Positions 24,199 through 32,895 of a stretch of DNA of 64,000 nt are shown piece by piece. This DNA comes from Pseudomonas maioricensis (lineage in GTDB: Bacteria > Pseudomonadota > Gammaproteobacteria > Pseudomonadales > Pseudomonadaceae). Numbering within the stretch: position 1 is the stretch's first letter; each line of letters begins with the position of its first letter. The notes under the pieces were generated by a model. The model saw only the letters and a list, made by a program, of their open reading frames with translations, ran no database searches and had not been told where the DNA came from. The position numbers and the translations under genes were made by a program. The stretch is taken from contig NZ_LOHG01000013.1 in assembly GCF_022790535.1 (NCBI RefSeq), positions 59,960 through 123,959 of the forward strand. The letters are read 5' to 3'.

Positions 24199-25719
24199 TT
24201 ACACCGTCTTGGAAATCCGGCTCGCCACCAGTGCCCAGCCAATCAGCAGGACGCAAACAATCGCCAATGGCCAGGAGCGCCAGCGCAGGTACGGTGTCAG
24301 TTGCTGCATCGGCACAACTTCGCCGTACATCACGCCGCGTTCGAACTGGGGGATGCTGGTGGTGATTTTTCCAAACGGGTCAATCAGTGCTGTAACGCCG
24401 TTGTTGGTCGCTCGAATCATCCAGCGGCCAGCTTCCAGCGCGCGCATCTGCGCCATTTGCAAGTGTTGAAGCGGGCCGATGGAGGTGCCGAACCACGTGT
24501 CGTTACTCACCGTCAGCAGTAAATCGCTTTGCGCAGAAAGCCCGGCGGCAAACTCGGGGTAAACCACTTCATAGCAAATGAATGGCGCGATCCGGTAGCC
24601 TTTGGCTTGCAGCATTGCCTGATCGCTCGGACCGCGAGCGAAGTCGGACATGGGCAGGTCAAAAAAGGCGATCAGACCACGCAGAAGGTCCTGCAACGGA
24701 ACGTACTCGCCAAACGGCACCAGCTTTTGTTTCAGATAAGTGCCTTCGCCCTGACCCACTACGGTTATGGCGTTGTAGTAGCTGTAGCTGCCGCGATCAT
24801 TGGATTCACGCAGTGGGACGCCGGTAATCAGTGCTGAACCCCGCTCCGTCGCGAATTGCCCCATCATTTTCAGATAGCCTTCAGCGGAGCTTTTGAGCAC
24901 CGGCACGGCTGTTTCCGGCCAAATGATCAGGTCGGCCTGTTGCGAGCGGAAAGTCATGTCGCGATACAGCGCCAATTGCGCGTTGAGCTGCTCGGGGTCC
25001 CATTTCATCTGCTGTTCGATGTTGCCCTGCATCGCAACCACTTTCAGCGGCGCACCGGCAGGGGACGTCCAGGCGTGACCTTTGAGTGCCAGAGAGATAA
25101 TCCACGGCCCGACCAGCAGAACCACGCCCGCAGCCAGGAACGACTTGCGCGCCCGCAGCCTTGAAATATTGCACAACAACGCAGCCGTCAGTGCCAGGGT
25201 GAAGGACACCAGCCACATCCCGCCGAGCGGCGCGAGCCCTGCCAGTGGCCCATCAAGTTGACTGTAACCGGAGTAGAGCCACGGGAACCCGGTGAGAAAC
25301 CAGCCGCGGAACGCCTCTTGAACCAGCCACAAGGCTGCAAAAGCGAGTGCATCGGCTAGCGGGGCTTCGTTGCGGCGGATCCAGCGTGCCCACACCCAGG
25401 CGGGCAGGGCAAAGAACCAGGCAATACAGGCGATGAACAGTAGCATCAGGAATCCGGCAAGCAGAACCGATGCGCCGCCGAAGTTATGAATGCTGACATA
25501 GATCCAGCTGGTGCCAGCACCAAACAGGCCAAAGCCAAAGCACCAGCCACGCCCCAGCGCCTGACGTGGACGCAGGTCGCGCAGACCGAGGTAGAACAAG
25601 ACCAGCGCGATCAGGGCCAGCGGCCAGATATCGTAGGGGGCTAAAGCGAAGGTGGTAAGCGCGCCAGCCACCACAGCCAGCAGGTTACCGGGCCAGCCGG
25701 GGCGGGAGATCCAGCGCAT
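24199..25719 (-). CDS. lnt: Apolipoprotein N-acyltransferase
   Basis: Inner-membrane enzyme that N-acylates the terminal cysteine of lipoproteins, the last step of their maturation. The 506-residue protein has about six N-terminal membrane helices, then a periplasmic carbon-nitrogen hydrolase domain (about 220-470) with the full triad: Glu in IWPETAVPVL, Lys in LKQKLVPFGEYVPL and Cys in PFICYEVVYPE. A final membrane helix (WPLAIVCVLLIGWALVA) closes the protein. It follows corC by 25 bases on the same strand, the usual arrangement. Confidence 0.96.
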   Translation of the reverse strand: MRWISRPGWPGNLLAVVAGALTTFALAPYDIWPLALIALVLFYLGLRDLRPRQALGRGWCFGFGLFGAGTSWIYVSIHNFGGASVLLAGFLMLLFIACIAWFFALPAWVWARWIRRNEAPLADALAFAALWLVQEAFRGWFLTGFPWLYSGYSQLDGPLAGLAPLGGMWLVSFTLALTAALLCNISRLRARKSFLAAGVVLLVGPWIISLALKGHAWTSPAGAPLKVVAMQGNIEQQMKWDPEQLNAQLALYRDMTFRSQQADLIIWPETAVPVLKSSAEGYLKMMGQFATERGSALITGVPLRESNDRGSYSYYNAITVVGQGEGTYLKQKLVPFGEYVPLQDLLRGLIAFFDLPMSDFARGPSDQAMLQAKGYRIAPFICYEVVYPEFAAGLSAQSDLLLTVSNDTWFGTSIGPLQHLQMAQMRALEAGRWMIRATNNGVTALIDPFGKITTSIPQFERGVMYGEVVPMQQLTPYLRWRSWPLAIVCVLLIGWALVASRISKTV

Positions 25720-25744
25720 TTACATTCCTTAGAACGGGGGGGCG

Positions 25745-26587
25745 TTACGAGCGTGAAATAGGGCTCAAGCGTAGCAAGTGAATACGACGGCTGTCAGCAT
25801 TGAGAATCCGGAAACGATACGCGCCGATTTCGGTGATTTCATTACGCTTGGGCAGGTGCCCGAACGCGCTCATCACCAGGCCGCCAACTGTATCGAACTC
25901 GTCATCAGAGAACTCGCTGTCGAAGAACTCGTTAAAGCTTTCGATGGGCGTGAGCGCTTTGACCAGAAAATCGCCACTCGGCAGAGGTTTGATGTAGCTG
26001 TCTTCCTCTACGTCGTGCTCGTCTTCGATATCGCCGACGATCTGTTCCAGTACGTCTTCGATGGTCACCAGTCCGGCCACGCCACCGTATTCGTCGATAA
26101 CGATGGCCATGTGGTTGTGGTTGGCGCGGAATTCACGCAGCAGCACGTTCAAGCGCTTGGATTCGGGCACGAAGGTGGCGGGGCGCAGCAGGTTCTTGAT
26201 GTCGCCTTCGCCGCCATCCTCCTTGAGGATCAGAGGCAGTAGATCCTTGGCCAGCAATACGCCGAGTACGTCGTCATGGCTTTCGCCGATGACCGGGTAA
26301 CGTGAGTGGGCGGCGTCGATGACTGCCGGGAGAAACTCCCGCGGCGCCTGGCTGGCCTTGATGCTGATCATCTGCGAGCGCGGCACCATGATGTCGCGCA
26401 CTTGCAGGTCTGCTACCTGAATGGCGCCTTCGACGATGGCCAGCGCTTCGCTGTCCAGCAGCTTGTTCTGGTGGGCTTCGCGCAGCAGCTCAAGGAGCTC
26501 CTGGCGGTTTTTCGGCTCATGGGCAAAAGCCTGGGTGAGCTTACCCAGCCATGACTTTTGCCCGTTGCTCGATCGATCTTCGCTCAT
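25745..26587 (-). CDS. corC: CBS-domain protein CorC/YbeX
   Basis: A 280-residue cytoplasmic protein of the HlyC/CorC family, tied to magnesium/cobalt efflux and, in E. coli (YbeX), to ribosome metabolism. There is no membrane domain. It has an acidic/basic N terminus (SWLGKLTQAFAHEPKNRQEL), a pair of CBS domains (about 65-190: VRDIMVPRSQMISI, RYPVIGE, VIDEYGGVAGLVTIEDVLEQIVGDIEDEHD) and a C-terminal CorC_HlyC domain (DEFDTVGGLVMSAFGHLPKR). It lies between ybeY (5 bases upstream) and lnt. Confidence 0.94.
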   Translation of the reverse strand: MSEDRSSNGQKSWLGKLTQAFAHEPKNRQELLELLREAHQNKLLDSEALAIVEGAIQVADLQVRDIMVPRSQMISIKASQAPREFLPAVIDAAHSRYPVIGESHDDVLGVLLAKDLLPLILKEDGGEGDIKNLLRPATFVPESKRLNVLLREFRANHNHMAIVIDEYGGVAGLVTIEDVLEQIVGDIEDEHDVEEDSYIKPLPSGDFLVKALTPIESFNEFFDSEFSDDEFDTVGGLVMSAFGHLPKRNEITEIGAYRFRILNADSRRIHLLRLSPISRS

Positions 26588-26592
26588 AGCCC

Positions 26593-27093
26593 TTACTCGT
26601 TGTCCTTGCTTGGTATTGCTGAATGTGGAGGTTCGTCGTGTTCGTCGTCGGCATAGGGATCGGGATAGCCCAACTCTCCAAGCAACGTTCGTTCCAGCGC
26701 TTCCATTTCCTCGGCTTCGTCATCGTCGATGTGGTCGTAACCCAACAGATGCAGACAACCGTGAATGACCATGTGCGCCCAATGTGCGTCGATCGCCTTG
26801 CCTTGTTCCTGTGCTTCACGGGCAATTACCGGTGCACAGATGACCAGGTCACCGAGCAGCGGTATATCCAGCATATCGTCGGGCACGTCAGCAGGGAACG
26901 ACAGCACATTAGTCGCGTAATCCTTGTGTCGCCATGTGTGATTGAGCTCACGGCCTTCGGTTTCATCCACCAGCCGGATGGTCAGCTCGGAATCGGCACT
27001 GCGCTGGCGCAAGCCCATTTCGCACCAAAGGCGGAACTGGGCTTCGCTTGGGAGATTCGCTTCACTCGCTACTTGCAGGTCCAGCTCAAGCAT
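26593..27093 (-). CDS. ybeY: Endoribonuclease / rRNA maturation factor YbeY
   Basis: Zinc-dependent endoribonuclease needed for 16S rRNA 3'-end maturation and ribosome quality control. The 166-residue protein holds the zinc motif HGCLHLLGYDH (HxxxHxxxxxH) and the preceding TNVLSFPAD and DLVICAPV signatures. Its C-terminal tail (DPYADDEHDEPPHSAIPSKDNE) is longer and more acidic than in E. coli. Its start overlaps the ybeZ end by 8 bases, indicating coupled expression with its partner. Confidence 0.96.
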   Translation of the reverse strand: MLELDLQVASEANLPSEAQFRLWCEMGLRQRSADSELTIRLVDETEGRELNHTWRHKDYATNVLSFPADVPDDMLDIPLLGDLVICAPVIAREAQEQGKAIDAHWAHMVIHGCLHLLGYDHIDDDEAEEMEALERTLLGELGYPDPYADDEHDEPPHSAIPSKDNE

Positions 27094-28108
27094 CGCGGCG
27101 GTATTCCCGTGAGGAATTGGTCGTAGCTGGCGGCGCGTCGCTGTTGCGGTCTTCGAAGCGCTCGTAGGCTTCGACGATGCGCTGCACCAGTGGGTGACGG
27201 ACCACGTCCTTGGGCTTGAAGTGCGTGAAGCTGATGCCCTGAACGTCCTTTAGCACTTCGATGACATGAGTCAGGCCGGACTTGGTGCCTTTGGGCAGGT
27301 CAACCTGAGTGATGTCGCCGGTTATGACGGCAGTGGAGCCAAAGCCGATCCGGGTCAGGAACATCTTCATCTGCTCGACCGTGGTGTTCTGGCTTTCGTC
27401 GAGGATAATGAAGCTGTTATTGAGCGTACGACCGCGCATGTACGCCAGCGGTGCGACTTCAATAACCTGCTTTTCGATCAGCTTGGCGACATATTCGAAG
27501 CCCAGCATTTCGTAAAGCGCATCGTAAAGCGGGCGCAGGTAAGGGTCGATTTTCTGTGCCAGATCACCGGGCAGGAAGCCGAGCTTTTCACCCGCTTCAA
27601 CGGCCGGTCGCACCAGCAGGATGCGTCGGATCTGCTCACGCTCCAGCGCATCCACGGCGCAGGCCACAGCAAGATAGGTCTTGCCGGTACCCGCCGGGCC
27701 GATGCCGAAGTTGATGTCGTTACCGAGGATTTCCTTGACGTAGCGCTGCTGATTCAAGCCGCGGGGGCGAATCATGCCTTTTTTGGTGCGCAGAGCCACG
27801 CCTGGGTCGGCGGCCGGATGGTTGTCCAGCTCTTCCACGCCGGATTCCTGCAGGAACAGGTGGACCATGTCGGGCGACAGTTCGGAGCTTTTGGCTTCCC
27901 GATACAGGCGGCGCAACAGGTTTTCGGCTGAGGTGGTTTGCTTGGGCTCGCCAATCAGTTCGAACTGACTGCCGCGGTTGCGGATCTCGATATTCAGGCG
28001 CTGTTCGATGAGACGCAGGTTCTCGTCGAGTTGCCCGCAGAGATTTGCGAAGCGATGAGCCTCGAAGGGTTCGAGGATGAAACGATGTGGTTCGACTTGT
28101 ACGTTCAA
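27086..28108 (-). CDS. ybeZ: PhoH family ATPase YbeZ
   Basis: PhoH-like P-loop NTPase that works with YbeY. The frame is open to 28252, but the family's N terminus begins at LNVQVEPHRFILEPFEAHRF, so I place the start at TTG 28108, giving 340 residues; the 48 residues upstream look non-coding. A KH-like N-terminal region is followed by Walker A GPAGTGKTYLA, Walker B (FIILDESQNTTVEQMKMFLTR, here FIILDESQNT) and TGDITQVDLP. The 5' side has a REPIN and a 198-base gap to miaB, which is usually in the same operon. Confidence 0.93.
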   Translation of the reverse strand: MNVQVEPHRFILEPFEAHRFANLCGQLDENLRLIEQRLNIEIRNRGSQFELIGEPKQTTSAENLLRRLYREAKSSELSPDMVHLFLQESGVEELDNHPAADPGVALRTKKGMIRPRGLNQQRYVKEILGNDINFGIGPAGTGKTYLAVACAVDALEREQIRRILLVRPAVEAGEKLGFLPGDLAQKIDPYLRPLYDALYEMLGFEYVAKLIEKQVIEVAPLAYMRGRTLNNSFIILDESQNTTVEQMKMFLTRIGFGSTAVITGDITQVDLPKGTKSGLTHVIEVLKDVQGISFTHFKPKDVVRHPLVQRIVEAYERFEDRNSDAPPATTNSSREYRRDA

Positions 28109-28209
28109 GGTCGTTTTTAGCCGCCCTGGGGCAATTAAGGTGAAACGAAGGATAAACCCTGTGACCTGAGTGCGAAAGCTTTGACTTGATAAACCTTGTA
28201 ATGGAGAGG

Positions 28210-28300
28210 CTGTTGGAGCGAGGCTTGCCCGCGAAGGCGGTGTGTCAGACAACGCATATGCACCAGATATGACGCATTCGCGGGCAAGCCTCGCTACAGC
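28210..28300. repeat. REPIN-type inverted repeat (GAGGCTTGCCCGCGA class)
   Basis: Arms CTGTTGGAGCGAGGCTTGCC and GGCAAGCCTCGCTACAGCA (imperfect at the tips) face each other between miaB and ybeZ, inside what is probably one transcript. Confidence 0.85.
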
Positions 28301-28306
28301 AAAGGT

Positions 28307-29635
28307 TTAGTTCAACAACGACCCGCGCAACGAGTGAGGCTGGGCGTCGTCGATGTGTACGTCGGCAAACTGGCCGATCAGCTTGGGGTTGTCGCAGCGG
28401 AAATTGACGATCCGGTTGTTCTCGGTGCGACCCTGCAGTTCGCCCGGGTCTTTTTTCGAATAGTCGGTCACCAGAATGCGCTGGGTGCTGCCGACCATTT
28501 GTCGGCTGATCTCGAAACCCTGCTGGTTCAGGCGGTGCTGCAAGGCAGCCAGGCGCTCTTTTTTCAGCGCTTCAGGAGTCTCATCGTTCAGATCTGCTGC
28601 CGGAGTGCCGGGGCGCGGGCTGTAGATGAAGGAAAACGAGAAGTCGAAGCCGACGTCGGCGATGAGCTTCATGGTGTTTTCATGGTCTTTTTCAGTCTCG
28701 CCCGGGAAACCGACGATGAAGTCCGAACTGATGCTGATCCCTGGCACGGCAGCCTTGAGTTTGCGGATTCTGGACTTGTATTCAAGCGTGGTGTGGTTGC
28801 GTTTCATGGCGGCCAGAATACGGTCCGACCCCGACTGCACCGGCAAGTGCAGGTGCTTGACCAGCTCCGGCACTTCGGCGTGGGCCTGAATCAGGCTGTC
28901 AGAGAACTCCAGAGGGTGCGAGGTGGTGTAGCGAATGCGGTCGATGCCATCCACCGCAGCTACAACCCGGATCAGATCGGCCAGGTCGGCGGCGCGTCCA
29001 TCATGTGTGGTGCCGCGATAACCATTGACGTTCTGCCCGAGCAGCGTCACTTCACGCACACCGTTTTCGGCCAGGTGAATCACCTCGGCGATCACGTCAT
29101 CGAAAGGCCGGCTGACCTCTTCGCCCCGGGTATAGGGCACAACACAGAACGTGCAGTATTTGCTGCAGCCTTCCATCACGGACACGTAGGCGCTCGGGCC
29201 ATCGACACGAGGCTCGGGCAAATGGTCGAATTTTTCGATTTCCGGGAAAGAAACGTCGACCTGCGGCAGGCGCGTAAAGCGGGCTGCGTCGATCATTTCC
29301 GGCAGGCGGTGCAGGGTTTGTGGGCCAAAAACCACGTCCACGTAGGGTGCGCGATCTCGAATAGCCGCGCCTTCCTGGCTGGCGACGCAACCGCCAACGG
29401 CGATCACCATCTCCGGATTGGCCAGTTTCAGCTCGCGCCAGCGGCCCAGCTGGGAATAGACACGGTCCTGGGCGCGCTCGCGGATTGAACAGGTGTTGAG
29501 CAGGATGACGTCGGCATCTTCCGCACGAGCGGTGACTTCCAGGGCCTGATGTTCGCCCAGCAGATCGACCATGCGCGAGCTGTCGTACTCGTTCATCTGG
29601 CAACCGTGGGTTTCGATATAAAGCTTCTTGGCCAT
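28307..29635 (-). CDS. miaB: tRNA-2-methylthio-N6-dimethylallyladenosine synthase
   Basis: Radical-SAM methylthiotransferase that adds a methylthio group to i6A37 in tRNAs reading UNN codons. The 442-residue protein has the three expected parts: an N-terminal MTTase domain (THGCQMNEYDSSRM and two further cysteines in LLNTCSIRE and VGGCVAS), a radical-SAM core with CSKYCTFC, and a C-terminal TRAM domain (about 375-442). It heads the miaB-ybeZ-ybeY-corC-lnt run and is divergent from the DUF1820 gene. Confidence 0.97.
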   Translation of the reverse strand: MAKKLYIETHGCQMNEYDSSRMVDLLGEHQALEVTARAEDADVILLNTCSIRERAQDRVYSQLGRWRELKLANPEMVIAVGGCVASQEGAAIRDRAPYVDVVFGPQTLHRLPEMIDAARFTRLPQVDVSFPEIEKFDHLPEPRVDGPSAYVSVMEGCSKYCTFCVVPYTRGEEVSRPFDDVIAEVIHLAENGVREVTLLGQNVNGYRGTTHDGRAADLADLIRVVAAVDGIDRIRYTTSHPLEFSDSLIQAHAEVPELVKHLHLPVQSGSDRILAAMKRNHTTLEYKSRIRKLKAAVPGISISSDFIVGFPGETEKDHENTMKLIADVGFDFSFSFIYSPRPGTPAADLNDETPEALKKERLAALQHRLNQQGFEISRQMVGSTQRILVTDYSKKDPGELQGRTENNRIVNFRCDNPKLIGQFADVHIDDAQPHSLRGSLLN

Positions 29636-29767
29636 GCGTCCGTCATCAGGTGGTTCAAAGAACCGCGCATTATAGTGGCGACGGTCTCTGCTTCCTAGCG
29701 TCCTCTACCGAACGGGCATGCTATAGTTCGCGCCCTCTTTTATGTCCCCGATTCTTACCCGCCCTTT

Positions 29768-30094
29768 ATGACCAAACGCGAAGCTCCAATCTACAAAGTG
29801 ATTTTCCTCAATCAAGGCCAGGTGTTCGAGATGTACGCCAAGCAGATCTATCAAAGCGATCTGTGGGGTTTCCTTGAAGTTGAGGAATTCGTCTTTGGCG
29901 AGCGCACGACGGTTGTGGTGGATCCGAGCGAAGAAAAGCTCAAGGCGCAGTTCGAAGGCGTGGTGCGCAGCTTTGTGCCCATGCATTCGATCGTGCGCAT
30001 TGATGAAGTCGAGCGAATCGGCACGCCGAAGATCAGCGAAGCCCGCGGCACCAGCAACGTGATGCCGTTTCCTATGCCGATGCCGGATAAGTAA
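29768..30094 (+). CDS. DUF1820 family protein
   Basis: A 108-residue cytoplasmic protein of the DUF1820 family, found beside miaB in many pseudomonads, with no known function. The N-terminal part reads APIYKVIFLNQGQVFEMYAK and LWGFLEVEEFVFGE, typical of the family; the C-terminal 25 residues are Pro/Met-rich (NVMPFPMPMPDK). A TATAGT at 29722-29727 could be its -10 element. It converges on the Sel1-repeat gene, with a hairpin between them. Confidence 0.9.
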   Translation: MTKREAPIYKVIFLNQGQVFEMYAKQIYQSDLWGFLEVEEFVFGERTTVVVDPSEEKLKAQFEGVVRSFVPMHSIVRIDEVERIGTPKISEARGTSNVMPFPMPMPDK

Positions 30095-30116
30095 CGCAGA
30101 AAGGATGAATGACGAA

Positions 30117-30139
30117 GCTGCCGTAATTTCTACGGCAGC
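30117..30139. terminator. Hairpin between convergent genes
   Basis: Perfect stem GCTGCCGTA / TACGGCAGC with a 5-base loop. It overlaps the stop codon of the Sel1-repeat gene (30130-30132) and follows the DUF1820 stop by 22 bases. There is no strong T tract on either strand, so it is a candidate bidirectional terminator only. Confidence 0.45.
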
Positions 30140-30678
30140 GGAGCAAACGGCGTACGCCCTTCAGCTGTCTGCAATTCCAGCAGATACTTGCGGAAAATCT
30201 GGCCCAGCACTTGAGTGGCGACTTCAAGCTCGTCGCGCTGCATGTGCTCGGAGACTTCATCGGCTGCGTCCAGTGCGTCTTCTGAGCCATTCACCGAGGC
30301 CATCTTCAGTACGATATACGCCTGAATATTATTGGCCTGCACACCTTCACCCTTTGAGAACATCAGGCCGAGCTGGTACTGCGCCTGCGCGTGACCCTGC
30401 AGCGAAGCCTGCTCGAAGTAACCCAGTGCTTTGGGCAAGTCACGTGGCGCGTGTTTACCGTCGTAGTAAAACTCGCCCAACTCGTATTGTGCCTGTGCAT
30501 CCCCGGACTGCGCGGCCTGCTGACAGGCGGAAAGCGCCGCTGGCAGGTTGTCTGGCTGGGTATTTAGAGTGCAACGACCCACCGCTGGGATTAACAACGA
30601 GTTGCCGCCTGCATTCGCCAGCAGGGGATGAATAAGCAACAGGCAGCCCAATGCAAGGGTGCGGCCGGTGCGGTTCAT
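30130..30678 (-). CDS. Sel1/TPR-repeat exported protein
   Basis: A 182-residue protein with an N-terminal signal sequence (LALGCLLLIHPLLANAGG) and at least two Sel1-like repeats, about residues 55-125: AQAQYELGEFYYDG...LPKALGYFEQASLQG and HAQAQYQLGLMFSKGEGVQ. Sel1 repeats are protein-interaction solenoids. The C-terminal 50 residues are charged and helical. Its partner is unknown. In P. aeruginosa a similar gene also lies between the DUF1820 gene and hemL, so the linkage looks conserved. Confidence 0.85.
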   Translation of the reverse strand: MNRTGRTLALGCLLLIHPLLANAGGNSLLIPAVGRCTLNTQPDNLPAALSACQQAAQSGDAQAQYELGEFYYDGKHAPRDLPKALGYFEQASLQGHAQAQYQLGLMFSKGEGVQANNIQAYIVLKMASVNGSEDALDAADEVSEHMQRDELEVATQVLGQIFRKYLLELQTAEGRTPFAPLP

Positions 30679-30842
30679 GGGAATCGACTTACCTCTGAAA
30701 AAGGTGCGGGCGTGCCCGTCCAGCTAAACGTGCTGGCTGCGCATTATGAAATAAGCGGGGCCAACCTTACAAAGTCTTTACTGATTTTCTGCTGCGCGGG
30801 GCTGAAAAGCCCGGTTTTGCGGGGTGCGGTATGCCCGGTAGG

Positions 30843-30900
30843 CGCTAACTTGTTGGCGAGACGGTGTATCAGGGATACCGTCTCGCTAACAAGTTAGCTC
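30843..30900. repeat. Inverted repeat after hemL (atypical REP)
   Basis: Arms GCTAACTTGTTGGCGAGACG and CGTCTCGCTAACAAGTTAGC (one mismatch) enclose a spacer of about 13 bases; the flanks GGTAGGCG and CTCCTGCC resemble the REPIN tips GTAGGAG and CTCCTAC. It sits between hemL and the Sel1-repeat gene, both on the - strand, and could also terminate hemL. Confidence 0.75.
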
Positions 30901-30921
30901 CTGCCAGGGTTCATGCCGCCC

Positions 30922-32205
30922 TTATTTCAACGCCGCAAACGCCTTTTCGGCGGCATCCAGGGTCAGCTTCAATTCTTCATCGCCATGGGCAATGGAAGTG
31001 AAACCTGCTTCGAATGCGCTCGGGGCCAGGTAAACGCCACCCTCAAGCATCAGGTGGAAGAAGCGCTTGAAGCGATCAGCGTCGCTGGTCATGACGTCAT
31101 TGAACGTCACAATTTCCTTGGCTTCACTGAAATACAGACCAAACATGCCGCCCGCCTGGGTGGTCACGAAGGGGATGCCTGCTGCATCAGCGCGTTGTTG
31201 CAGGCCTTCAAGCAGGCGGCGAGTGAAGTCGCTGAGTTCGTCGTGGAAACCCGGGCGGCTGATCAGGCGCAAGGTGGTCAACCCGGCCGCCATGGCCAAT
31301 GGGTTACCCGAGAGCGTGCCTGCCTGATAAACCGGGCCGAGTGGCGCGATGTGAGACATGATTTCGCGTTTGCCGCCGAAACAGCCAACCGGCATGCCGC
31401 CGCCAATGATTTTGCCGAAGGTGCTCAGGTCCGGTGTCACGCCGTAGTAAGCCTGCGCGCCGCCAAGGGCTACCCGGAAACCGGTCATGACTTCGTCAAA
31501 AATCAGCACCACGCCGTACTCGTCGCACAGTGCACGCAAACCTTGCAGGTAACCCGGTGCTGGCGGTACGCAGTTCATGTTGCCCGCCACCGGCTCGACG
31601 ATGATGCACGCGACCTCCTGGCCCACTTCGGCCAGCAATTCTTTAACGGCGTTCAGGTCGTTAAACGGTACGGTCAGCGTGTGTTTGGCGAATGCGGCGG
31701 GTACGCCCGGTGAACTCGGTACGCCCAGGGTCAGTGCGCCGGAACCGGCCTTGACCAACAGGCTGTCGGAGTGACCGTGATAGCAGCCTTCGAACTTGAT
31801 GATGCTGTCGCGGCCGGTGAAACCACGGGCCAGACGAATGGCGCTCATGGTTGCTTCAGTGCCCGAGCTGACCATGCGGACCATTTCCATCGACGGTACG
31901 ATCGAGCAGACCAGATCGGCCATCTCGGTTTCCATGGCGGTTGGCGCGCCGTAGGACAGACCGTGTTCCAGTTGGCTACGCACGGCGTCCAGCACTTCAG
32001 GATGGCTATGGCCGAGGATCATCGGTCCCCACGAGCCCACGTAGTCGACATAGCGCTTGTCATCTTCGTCGGTAACATAGGCACCGGCCGCATGCTTGAA
32101 GAACAACGGTGTGCCACCGACGCTCTTGAATGCGCGTACGGGCGAGTTAACGCCACCGGGAATATGTTTTTGGGCATTGGCGAACAGGGTTTCAGAACGG
32201 GACAT
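30922..32205 (-). CDS. hemL: Glutamate-1-semialdehyde 2,1-aminomutase
   Basis: PLP-dependent cytoplasmic enzyme converting glutamate-1-semialdehyde to 5-aminolevulinate for heme and tetrapyrrole synthesis. The 427-residue length is exact for the family. Signatures are the N-terminal GGVNSPVRAFKSVGGTP, the DEVMTGFR segment, and FGKIIGGGMPVGCFGGK containing the PLP-binding Lys. It is the last gene of thiD-thiE-hemL on the - strand, 40 bases after thiE; this grouping of thiamine and heme genes is standard in Pseudomonas. Confidence 0.97.
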   Translation of the reverse strand: MSRSETLFANAQKHIPGGVNSPVRAFKSVGGTPLFFKHAAGAYVTDEDDKRYVDYVGSWGPMILGHSHPEVLDAVRSQLEHGLSYGAPTAMETEMADLVCSIVPSMEMVRMVSSGTEATMSAIRLARGFTGRDSIIKFEGCYHGHSDSLLVKAGSGALTLGVPSSPGVPAAFAKHTLTVPFNDLNAVKELLAEVGQEVACIIVEPVAGNMNCVPPAPGYLQGLRALCDEYGVVLIFDEVMTGFRVALGGAQAYYGVTPDLSTFGKIIGGGMPVGCFGGKREIMSHIAPLGPVYQAGTLSGNPLAMAAGLTTLRLISRPGFHDELSDFTRRLLEGLQQRADAAGIPFVTTQAGGMFGLYFSEAKEIVTFNDVMTSDADRFKRFFHLMLEGGVYLAPSAFEAGFTSIAHGDEELKLTLDAAEKAFAALK

Positions 32206-32245
32206 GAGTAGGTCTCTGACTTAATCGAAATAGGGCCGGGCGCGG

Positions 32246-32872
32246 TCAGGCTCTGTTGAGCAATGCATTGAAGGCGCGGGCGCGGCGGGTGACTTCCTGG
32301 GTGTTTTCGGCGCCGAACAGGCCATGTACCACCGCCAGCAGGTCGGCACCGTGCTCAACCAGTTGCGGAGCGTTTTCCACGGTAACGCCACCAATGACAG
32401 CAATCGGCATGTTGAAGCGGGCACGAGCCTGGGCCAGCACATCCAGCCCGATGGCAGGAGCGTCAGGCTTGGTCGTAGAGTTGAAAAAGCGTCCGAAGGC
32501 GATATAAGTGGCGCCATCTGCTTTAGCCTTTTCGGCCATTTCCAGGCTGCCGTGACAGGTTGCGCCAACAATGGCCTTATGGCCCAGCAGCGCGCGGGCA
32601 TCGGTCAGCGAGCCGTCGGTCTGGCCCATGTGCACACCCACATCCAGGCGCGCAGCCAGGTCAGCATCATCGTTGATGATCAGATGAGTCTTGTACTGCT
32701 GGCACAGCTTGAGCAGGGCGGTGGCTTCTCGCAGGCGTCTGGATTCATCGCCAGACTTGTCACGGTATTGCAGCAGAGTGACACCGCCATCAAGGGCGGC
32801 CTCGACGTAAGACAGGAATTTGCCAGCCAACAGGCGACTGTCGGTGACGGCATACAAGCCACGTAGTTTCAT
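32246..32872 (-). CDS. thiE: Thiamine-phosphate synthase
   Basis: Joins hydroxymethylpyrimidine diphosphate and thiazole phosphate to make thiamine monophosphate. The 208-residue TIM-barrel protein has GLYAVTDSRLL at the start, VTLLQYRDK, INDDADLAARLDVGVHMGQ, TCHGSLEMAEKA, YIAFGRFF and PIAVIGGVT, the successive active-site strands of the family. It starts 23 bases after thiD, which supplies its pyrimidine substrate. Confidence 0.96.
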   Translation of the reverse strand: MKLRGLYAVTDSRLLAGKFLSYVEAALDGGVTLLQYRDKSGDESRRLREATALLKLCQQYKTHLIINDDADLAARLDVGVHMGQTDGSLTDARALLGHKAIVGATCHGSLEMAEKAKADGATYIAFGRFFNSTTKPDAPAIGLDVLAQARARFNMPIAVIGGVTVENAPQLVEHGADLLAVVHGLFGAENTQEVTRRARAFNALLNRA

Positions 32873-32895
32873 AGAAAGAGCCTCATCACGTGGCG

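Noticed and set aside
27086..28252. 388-residue version of YbeZ
   Set aside because: The first 48 residues have no resemblance to PhoH-family proteins, and the family start matches TTG 28108.
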